Source: CAKVLS01 sp045605365
GTDB taxonomy: Bacteria > Bacillota > Clostridia > Christensenellales > UBA1242
Reading direction: 5' to 3'
DNA: 12,381 nt
Assembly (NCBI GenBank): GCA_045605365.1
Contig: JAZUPV010000098.1
Location: forward strand, 1 to 12,381
Below the pieces are notes generated by a model. That model was not told the DNA's origin. It did not search any database and saw only the letters and a list, made by a program, of their open reading frames with translations. This document shows positions 7,151 to 12,381 of this stretch, one piece after another. Position 1 is the first letter of the stretch; each line of letters starts with the position of its first letter. A program made the translations under genes and the position numbers.

Positions 7151-7180
7151 AAACACTCAAACATTTTAGTTTGAGTGTTT
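7151..7180 (-). terminator. Rho-independent terminator after the beta-helix gene
   Basis: A perfect 12-bp stem (AAACACTCAAAC/GTTTGAGTGTTT) with a 6-base loop is followed on the minus strand by a run of U. It sits 20 bases after the beta-helix stop codon. It separates that gene from DUF2953, which implies that DUF2953-ytfJ-carboxypeptidase-rluB need their own promoter or readthrough. Confidence 0.92.
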
Positions 7181-7200
7181 TTAGAAATATTAATTAAATT

Positions 7201-8739
7201 TTAGTTGCCTGCAAATTCATAACTAACAGAAGGACCATTGCCACTTTCTATACACAATTTACTATTCTCTATATCGCGAACAATTTCTCCCATATTATCT
7301 TCGTGAAATACATTATCATAAATAGTCCATATTGTAGAAGTTTGTGAACGAGAATAAATGAATGTAGAAGTAACATAAGCTAATTTATTATTTATAAAAT
7401 ATACTTTAGCATTGTTACAATTGCCACATGACAACAATCCATTTGTCTCAAAACCATCATGATTGATTACTCTTAAAACTCCTGAAACATTTGAAATACT
7501 TATAACATTGCCAATTTGATAAGAACTATTTGCTACAAAAGAAGCATTTTCTAACTCACCAGTAATTATTATACCATTTGAAAGACATCCAAAACTGTTT
7601 CTAAAGCATTTTAAATTTGAAACTTTTGTTGTTATTTGTATAGCGGTATCACCAACGCTATTTGCATTAAATCCACAATCTTTAATAGTTAAATGATTAA
7701 TGCTTGGTTCTATAACAGCATTCTCTCCTTCCATAGAAGAAGCAACTACTTTTATGCCAACTTTATTTCCATCCATAGCAAGGTCTAAATTTTGAATTGT
7801 CACATTATTACACACAGACTCTGCCACATAATCAAATATTGTAATTTCCAATCTAGTTTCAAGATCATAATCATTAGTATTGCCAGTTATTACAACATTG
7901 TCAAGACCGGTATCAAAATAAATTGCATCTTTATTATTAACAAGATAATCGTTATACACAAATAAAACTTTATCTTCTACGTGTTGGCCTTGAAATTGCA
8001 AACCGTCAGTTACAACGACAAACTCTTCACTAGTCATTGTAATAGCAGGTCCTTCAGTTTTACAAGTATGGCACTTTCTTGTTTTCGTTGCTACACCAGT
8101 TTCACCATTATAACTATATTCGTACTCATATTTAAAATCTTCAGGAGCTTCTATTTCTGAATACAATTCTATAGATACGGCATCCGAAAATTCAACTTCT
8201 CCAAGCATTTGAAACGTTGCTAAAATGTGAAGTTCTAAATAAATAGTATCGTCTTTATGAGCAACAAGGTATTCTCCATCATACTCTTCATAAGTTATAT
8301 CATTAACTGAATAATACCAAACAAAAATCACATCTTCAATATCTTGATTTTCAATATCAGGCTTGATTATAAGGTCATTTTCAGTTTTATAAGATGAATT
8401 GTTTTTTATTTCAAACTTTAATTTTACTGCTTTTTCATCATTTTTTATAGGTAGAGTTTGATTAAAATCTAAAGAAGTTTGTATATTTGAGCTTTCACTA
8501 TCAAAAGTTACTGGTTCAAGTGCCTCGTATATTTCTTCACTGTCTGCAAGATAAGAAGACCCTGTTATAGTTGCATTCACATATCTACCGCCAGTTACAG
8601 CAACATCAAAACCCGCCTTATACTTAAAATAGTTACTAGCTATTGCCCACACAGCAATGCCTGTAGAAGACATCAAAACGCATACAACCAAAGCACAAAT
8701 TAAAATCTTCCATTTTTTACTTAATGTTTTCTTTTGCAT
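7201..8739 (-). CDS. Secreted or membrane-anchored protein with parallel beta-helix domain, unknown function
   Basis: The 512-residue protein starts with a basic stretch and one hydrophobic segment (11-34) ending WAIAS, either a signal anchor or a signal peptide with an AxA-type site. Residues about 41-195 look like an all-beta sandwich (VKLKFEIKNNSS, TIYLELHILATF). A Tyr/Glu-rich linker follows with KCHTCK (222-227). From about 240 to 480 short repeats of the kind NNVTIQN, NHLTIKDCGF and NAKVYFINN recur, typical of a right-handed parallel beta-helix. No LPXTG sorting signal, catalytic motif or choline-binding repeat is visible, so anchoring is uncertain and enzymatic activity is not shown. 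Nine cysteines follow the signal region, including two CxxC pairs (223/226, 438/441). The ATG has AAGGAG six bases upstream. The gene is a one-gene unit with its own promoter and terminator, inside a cluster where other Clostridia have no such gene. I do not recognise a named family. Confidence 0.85.
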   Translation of the reverse strand: MQKKTLSKKWKILICALVVCVLMSSTGIAVWAIASNYFKYKAGFDVAVTGGRYVNATITGSSYLADSEEIYEALEPVTFDSESSNIQTSLDFNQTLPIKNDEKAVKLKFEIKNNSSYKTENDLIIKPDIENQDIEDVIFVWYYSVNDITYEEYDGEYLVAHKDDTIYLELHILATFQMLGEVEFSDAVSIELYSEIEAPEDFKYEYEYSYNGETGVATKTRKCHTCKTEGPAITMTSEEFVVVTDGLQFQGQHVEDKVLFVYNDYLVNNKDAIYFDTGLDNVVITGNTNDYDLETRLEITIFDYVAESVCNNVTIQNLDLAMDGNKVGIKVVASSMEGENAVIEPSINHLTIKDCGFNANSVGDTAIQITTKVSNLKCFRNSFGCLSNGIIITGELENASFVANSSYQIGNVISISNVSGVLRVINHDGFETNGLLSCGNCNNAKVYFINNKLAYVTSTFIYSRSQTSTIWTIYDNVFHEDNMGEIVRDIENSKLCIESGNGPSVSYEFAGN

Positions 8740-8745
8740 ATTAGA

Positions 8746-8751
8746 CTCCTT
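8746..8751 (-). promoter_or_regulatory. Strong ribosome binding site of the beta-helix gene
   Basis: AAGGAG on the minus strand ends six bases before the ATG at 8739, an optimal match and spacing. It fixes the start and suggests efficient translation. Confidence 0.85.
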
Positions 8752-8778
8752 TTAATGCAATAGTATTTAATTGTTAAT

Positions 8779-8806
8779 ATTATACAATAATATCAATTAT
8801 TTACAA
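8779..8806 (-). promoter_or_regulatory. Sigma-A-like promoter for the beta-helix gene
   Basis: TTGTAA (8801-8806) and a perfect TATAAT (8779-8784) are spaced 16 bases apart on the minus strand. Transcription would start near 8772, giving a leader of about 33 bases. The -10 lies within a perfect AT-only inverted repeat (8777-8793). Confidence 0.6.
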
Positions 8807-8811
8807 AGCGT

Positions 8812-9456
8812 TTAACCTATAGTTTCTAGGTCTTCTTCGCCTTCTAGAAACTCTGGGACTTCTTCTTCATCAGGTATCTTAAATTCGTTATACAAAGCAT
8901 CAGAATCATCTTGTTGGTCGCTATGGATAAGTTTGATTCTTTCTAACAAATCTTCATAGTCTGGCAAGTCTTCGATAGAGTTAAGTTCAAAACGTTTTAA
9001 AAATTCGTCTGTTGTACCATATAACAAAGGTTTACCTACGACGTCTTTTCTGCCGACAACTTCGATAAGGTTAAAGTTGGTTAGAACTTGCACAGCATAG
9101 TCACAGTTAACTCCCCTAACTTGCTCTATTTCTAATCTTGTAACTGGTTGTTTGTAAGCAATAACAGCCATTGTCTCAAGAGTAGCTTTTGATAGTTGTT
9201 TTTCTTTTATAGGATTAAGTACAGTTGCGATATCTTCAGCATATTTTGGGTTTGAACACATTTGAACTTTGCCCTTATATGTGATTATATTGATACCGTC
9301 GTTTTGACGAGTTTTCTTTAAATCTTCTATACAAGTAGATATTACGCTTTCTTTTACTTCTAACTTTTCTGCAATGTCGCTAATATTGACGCCTTGACCA
9401 GCTACAAACAAAATAGCTTCTATAACTTGCATCAATTCTTTTTTATCCGTTAACAT
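8812..9456 (-). CDS. scpB: Segregation and condensation protein B
   Basis: The 214-residue protein has two winged-helix domains. The first covers about residues 5-80. The second contains the family signature LSKATLETMAVIAYKQPVTR (88-107), then EQVRG, VVGRKDVVGKPLLYGTT and EFLKRF. A strongly acidic tail follows from about 180. ScpB dimers bind the ScpA linker and complete the SMC-ScpAB condensin complex, which organises and helps separate replicated chromosomes. It overlaps the end of scpA by 14 bases, with an AGGAAG-type ribosome binding site inside scpA, so the two subunits are translationally coupled. No terminator is visible after its stop; the next feature is the promoter of the beta-helix gene. 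Confidence 0.96.
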   Translation of the reverse strand: MLTDKKELMQVIEAILFVAGQGVNISDIAEKLEVKESVISTCIEDLKKTRQNDGINIITYKGKVQMCSNPKYAEDIATVLNPIKEKQLSKATLETMAVIAYKQPVTRLEIEQVRGVNCDYAVQVLTNFNLIEVVGRKDVVGKPLLYGTTDEFLKRFELNSIEDLPDYEDLLERIKLIHSDQQDDSDALYNEFKIPDEEEVPEFLEGEEDLETIG

Positions 9457-10231
9457 TTGTTTCTTCCTCTCTTGCTACTATGTCAATTTCATCATATATT
9501 TCGCCTTGTTGAACACGTATCTTTTGCATTTTTAACAACTCTAAAAGAGCTAAAAATACGTTTATAACTTCGCTTCGGCTATAGTCACTATCAAATAGTT
9601 CTGTAAATCTAACCTTAGGTTTGTATACTAGAGCATCTTGTATAGCAACTATCTTTTGGGCAACTGTCCAACGATCACGTTTGATTGTTCTTGGCTCTAC
9701 GGCTTTTTCTTCTACCTTAATACGAGTAAGCATATTGGCAAAAGCATTTAACAAGCCATCTAGCTTCATATCTTGCAATATGTATCTATAATCATTAACT
9801 GTTTCGTCTGGTGTTTTATAAAACCTATCAACATTTTCATAGACCTTAAGTCTTTCGCAGGCTTCTTTAAATAGTTGATATTCTTTAATTTGTCTAAGCA
9901 AAGCAACTTCTGGGTCAAGGTCTTCGCCTTCTTGAGCCACTTCTTGTCTAGGCAATAGATGTTTTGATTTGATTTCTAACAATGTCGCTGCCATATCAAT
10001 AAAGTCGCTCGCCTTGTCCATATCAAGTTCGTCAAGACCATCTAGGTATTGAAGGTATTGTTCTGTAATCTCTGCAAGGTTAACTTCAAAAATCTCCATT
10101 TTGCTTTCTTTGATAAGATGCAACAACAAATCAAGCGGACCTTCAAAGTTGGTTAATTTAAACTTATACCCTGCATCAAACATTCCAAGTTGCTGCAAGA
10201 CTTCTGTATTGTTTTTGTTTTTTTCTGCCAT
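9443..10231 (-). CDS. scpA: Segregation and condensation protein A
   Basis: The 262-residue protein is the kleisin subunit of the SMC-ScpAB complex. The N-terminal domain carries the signature FEGPLDLLLHLI (29-40) followed by KMEIFEVNLAEITEQYL, which contacts the SMC neck. The middle (about 95-170) is the charged linker that ScpB clamps. The C-terminal winged helix (about 190-255, EVINVFLALLELLK) binds the SMC head. Length is normal for Bacillota. The start has a G-rich ribosome binding site (AGGGG, 9 bases away) in the end of the site-2 protease gene, 4 bases upstream. The three-gene string site-2 protease-scpA-scpB is standard in this phylum. Confidence 0.96.
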   Translation of the reverse strand: MAEKNKNNTEVLQQLGMFDAGYKFKLTNFEGPLDLLLHLIKESKMEIFEVNLAEITEQYLQYLDGLDELDMDKASDFIDMAATLLEIKSKHLLPRQEVAQEGEDLDPEVALLRQIKEYQLFKEACERLKVYENVDRFYKTPDETVNDYRYILQDMKLDGLLNAFANMLTRIKVEEKAVEPRTIKRDRWTVAQKIVAIQDALVYKPKVRFTELFDSDYSRSEVINVFLALLELLKMQKIRVQQGEIYDEIDIVAREEETNVNG

Positions 10232-10235
10232 AATG

Positions 10236-10967
10236 CTAAACCCCTAAAAAAACAAGCATACCTATATTATAATTAATTGGCATACCTATCACCCACGACC
10301 AAAAAGCTGTAAACGGATAAGAAACATAATAGCACAAATAGTTTAGCATACTAATATCAGTAGCAGCATAAATAATATCAAAAACTATAAGTAAACCAAT
10401 TAAAATTAAAGAGCCGTATTTTTTCATAAATTGTACAAATTTGTTTTCGTACCTTAGATATGCTGCGATTGCATTAAAGCCATCTAGCGGATAAATAGGC
10501 AACAAGTTAAACACCATAAGTACAATATTTACTTGAACTATAAATGAGAATAAATAATATAAAATTTGGTACAAAGTAAAGTTAAGTTCAAAACCATACA
10601 TTGCAACCAACCCAACAAATGGCATCATAACAAATGCTATAGCCAAGTTGGTCAATACTCCAGACACACTAACTAAAAAGGTATCTCTTTTGAACTTTTT
10701 GAAATTAAAAGGATTGATAGGTACTGGTTTAGCCCAACCAAAACCTAATACTAAAAAACTAAAAAATCCAAACTTGTCAATATGTGCTAATGGATTAAAA
10801 GTTAATCTACCAGCAACCTTAGGTGTAAGGTCGCCGCATTTATAAGCACAAAAAGCGTGAGAAACTTCGTGAAAGGCAAGCCCAATAATCATAGCTACAA
10901 GAAACGTAAAGAATATGATTATCTTAGTTTCAAACGGCCAATCGTTATAAATTAATTCTAACAACAT
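10236..10967 (-). CDS. Site-2 protease family zinc metalloprotease (M50)
   Basis: The 243-residue polytopic membrane protein has the zinc-binding HEVSH (33-37) in its first core helix, the GWAKPVPINPFNF loop (77-89) typical of the small bacterial S2P subgroup, and the second motif NLLPIYPLDG (154-163), whose D162 supplies the third zinc ligand. About six hydrophobic segments are visible. No PDZ or CBS domain is present, so it belongs to the short YwhC-like group whose substrates are not known. The usual PLDGG reads PLDGF, a small change next to the ligand. The first gene of the scpAB unit, it has GGAG ten bases before its ATG and a promoter upstream. Catalytic residues look complete. Confidence 0.9.
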   Translation of the reverse strand: MLLELIYNDWPFETKIIIFFTFLVAMIIGLAFHEVSHAFCAYKCGDLTPKVAGRLTFNPLAHIDKFGFFSFLVLGFGWAKPVPINPFNFKKFKRDTFLVSVSGVLTNLAIAFVMMPFVGLVAMYGFELNFTLYQILYYLFSFIVQVNIVLMVFNLLPIYPLDGFNAIAAYLRYENKFVQFMKKYGSLILIGLLIVFDIIYAATDISMLNYLCYYVSYPFTAFWSWVIGMPINYNIGMLVFLGV

Positions 10968-11163
10968 TGCTGTTATACTCCATATATAATATATAAATAC
11001 TAACTAAGTATAATTGATAAAACAAAAATAAGCAAATAATTTTGTTATATACTTTTAGCAAAATTTGTAAAAACATATTCTCTATAGCATAGTACTATAC
11101 ATCAATCAAAACATAATACCGGCACAAAAAACCACTATTTTCATACTAAAAACACACACTAAA
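10968..11163. other. Intergenic region upstream of the site-2 protease operon
   Basis: This very AT-rich stretch contains the promoter at 11007-11035. A second, weaker candidate has TTTACA at 11066-11071 and TATAAC at 11044-11049, spaced 16. A 10-bp palindrome ATAGTACTAT lies at 11089-11098. I see no open frame, RNA fold or repeat beyond these. Confidence 0.5.
11007..11035 (-). promoter_or_regulatory. Sigma-A-like promoter for site-2 protease-scpA-scpB
   Basis: TTGCTT (11030-11035) and TATACT (11007-11012) are separated by 17 bases on the minus strand. The predicted start near 11000 leaves a leader of about 33 bases before the ATG at 10967. Confidence 0.55.
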
Positions 11164-11189
11164 AAAGCAAGGCTAAAAAACCTTGCTTT
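11164..11189 (-). terminator. Rho-independent terminator after the first carboxypeptidase gene
   Basis: A 9-bp stem AAAGCAAGG/CCTTGCTTT with an 8-base loop is followed by a U-run on the minus strand. It begins five bases after the stop codon and isolates the carboxypeptidase gene from the scpAB unit. Confidence 0.92.
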
Positions 11190-11193
11190 AATA

Positions 11194-12366
11194 CTATTTG
11201 TTAGAGACTAATTTCCAATTGTCAAAAATATTGTTTATATTATCACTAAAACTCAATTTTACAATATCACAGCCTGCTATAACATCTTCTACCGCTATAA
11301 CTTGGTCATTTTTTATCAAGTATATTTTACCTATAAGTTGACCTTTCTTGATAGGGGCTTTTAGGGTTTGTGGCAATTCAAATTTGGTACTAATACTACC
11401 CTTATCCATCTTTTTAACGAGAGCATACATATCAGCTTTTGGCGATAGCTGAATAGCATTTTGAACACCACCAATTACTTTTATTTGATTGTCTATAAAA
11501 CTATCTTTACTTATCAATTTTTTGTTTTCAAAATTATTAAAACCATAGTTTAATAGGTTTGATACTTGAGCAAAACGTTCTTTGCCGCTTTTTGCCCCCA
11601 AAACAACGGCTATTAATCTCATATCTCCCCTTTTTGCAGTAGCGGCAAGACAATAACCGGCTTCATTAGTAGAACCTGTTTTGCCACCATCACAGCCTTT
11701 GTAATACCTTATCAATTTATTAGTGTTAACAAGTTCTGTTTCTCTATTATTGCCGTGTTTTATCTTGTCTATCCAAATATTGCTATAGTTGTGATATATA
11801 TTATGTTTTGTAACTTCTTTTAACAACACTGCAATATCTTTTGCACAAGAATATTGATTAGGCGCTGGTAGTCCCGTACAGTTAACATAATTGGTAGAAG
11901 TTAAGCCAAGTTCTTGTGCTCTTTGGTTCATCATAGACACAAAATTCTGTTCGCTACCGGCGATACTTTCTGCCAAAACAACACTGGCATCATTGGCAGA
12001 GCTGACAATAACACTTTTTAATAAGTCGCCAATTGTATAACTACCACCCGTTTCTATAAACACTTGAGACCCGCCCATACCAGACGCTTTTTGTGAAGCA
12101 ACAACAATATCAGTCAAGTTTAACTTTTCTTGTTGGACATTTTCTAGGGTTAATAGTATGGTCATAAGTTTGACTATACTTGCTACTGGTAATTTTTCAT
12201 CTTCGTTATGTTTAAACAACACTTCGCCAGTATTATAGTCTATTAGATAACTAGCTTTTGCATCTACTGAAAAATTGTCATTGGTAGCATATACAATATT
12301 TGTTGGACTAAATAGGTTTATAAGCAACAAAAAAATAAACCCAAATAACAAAGTTACTCTTTTCAT
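11194..12366 (-). CDS. D-alanyl-D-alanine carboxypeptidase (PBP5/DacF-like), first copy
   Basis: I place the start at the ATG at 12366 (390 residues), five bases after AAGGAG; an in-frame GTG two codons earlier overlaps that site and is not credible. The protein has a signal peptide (about 1-27, ending VYA), then an S11 peptidase domain with S63-I-V-K66, S123-A-N125 and K229-T-G231, and a C-terminal PBP5 domain ending in a short amphipathic tail (INNIFDNW). It removes the terminal D-Ala from peptidoglycan stem peptides outside the membrane. In Bacillota the sporulation paralogue DacF often stands near spoIIA, which would lie beyond the right edge, so the DacF assignment is by position and remains tentative. 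It is followed closely by its own terminator. It shares domain order and tail with the second carboxypeptidase at 5035-6180. Confidence 0.9.
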   Translation of the reverse strand: MKRVTLLFGFIFLLLINLFSPTNIVYATNDNFSVDAKASYLIDYNTGEVLFKHNEDEKLPVASIVKLMTILLTLENVQQEKLNLTDIVVASQKASGMGGSQVFIETGGSYTIGDLLKSVIVSSANDASVVLAESIAGSEQNFVSMMNQRAQELGLTSTNYVNCTGLPAPNQYSCAKDIAVLLKEVTKHNIYHNYSNIWIDKIKHGNNRETELVNTNKLIRYYKGCDGGKTGSTNEAGYCLAATAKRGDMRLIAVVLGAKSGKERFAQVSNLLNYGFNNFENKKLISKDSFIDNQIKVIGGVQNAIQLSPKADMYALVKKMDKGSISTKFELPQTLKAPIKKGQLIGKIYLIKNDQVIAVEDVIAGCDIVKLSFSDNINNIFDNWKLVSNK

Positions 12367-12371
12367 AACCA

Positions 12372-12377
12372 CTCCTT
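12372..12377 (-). promoter_or_regulatory. Ribosome binding site that decides the start of the first carboxypeptidase
   Basis: AAGGAG on the minus strand lies five bases before the ATG at 12366. The upstream in-frame GTG (12370-12372) overlaps the last base of this site and so cannot be the start. Confidence 0.88.
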
Positions 12378-12381
12378 AAGT

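Noticed and set aside
7093..7164. N-terminal extension of the DUF2953 protein
   Set aside because: Its ATG is in the terminator loop and the coding stretch is the terminator U-run; no ribosome binding site.
10648..10845. Plus-strand frame antisense to the site-2 protease
   Set aside because: Overlaps conserved catalytic regions of the real gene; no start signal or domain.
11089..11098. Palindrome ATAGTACTAT as an operator
   Set aside because: Too short and AT-rich to separate from chance, and distant from the better promoter.
12367..12372. GTG start two codons upstream for the first carboxypeptidase
   Set aside because: It overlaps the AAGGAG site, which is ideally placed for the ATG at 12366.
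1..12381. CRISPR array, insertion sequence, prophage or toxin-antitoxin module
   Set aside because: I saw no regular spaced repeats, transposase motifs, terminal inverted repeats or small gene pairs; intergenic space is short throughout.

Overview
The window is AT-rich and every gene lies on the minus strand, so it reads from high to low coordinates. The gene set is a well-known conserved neighbourhood of Bacillota, in particular Clostridia. It contains two penicillin-binding-protein-5-type D-Ala-D-Ala carboxypeptidases, a site-2 protease, scpA-scpB, a DUF2953 gene with ytfJ (GerW family), rluB, an HI0933/BaiN-type flavoprotein, a cytidylate-kinase-like gene, plsC and an S1-domain protein. 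Strong AGGAG-type ribosome binding sites, frequent overlaps or 2-3 base gaps, and intrinsic terminators fit that assignment. I cannot name a genus; an uncultured Clostridia-like lineage is my inference.

Layout in transcription order. (1) 12366-11194: a secreted carboxypeptidase with its own terminator. (2) 10967-8812: site-2 protease, scpA and scpB, tightly coupled behind a sigma-A-like promoter near 11007-11035. (3) 8739-7201: a 512-residue secreted or anchored beta-helix protein with its own promoter, strong ribosome binding site and terminator, lying inside the otherwise conserved cluster. (4) 7092-4303: DUF2953, ytfJ, a second carboxypeptidase and rluB, ending in a perfect terminator. (5) 4159-518: flavoprotein, cmk-like, plsC and S1 protein, behind a promoter at 4212-4240. 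(6) 478-1: tRNA-Thr(CGU) followed by the start of a rhomboid protease cut by the window edge.

Together the genes cover cell-wall trimming and sporulation-associated functions (carboxypeptidases, YtfJ), chromosome segregation (ScpAB), ribosome and RNA work (RluB, S1 protein, the flavoprotein, tRNA), nucleotide and phospholipid synthesis (cmk-like, PlsC) and intramembrane proteolysis (site-2 protease, rhomboid).

Most of the window is ordinary core genome. The points worth a second look are these. The cmk-like protein keeps its P-loop but has lost most CMP-binding residues. The beta-helix gene is a self-contained insertion. spmA/spmB and ispH are absent from the places where many Clostridia carry them. 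The tRNA-Thr has C instead of U at position 33 and sits against a hairpin. The longest DUF2953 reading frame would start inside the preceding terminator. I saw no CRISPR array, insertion sequence, phage gene or clearly new multi-gene system.
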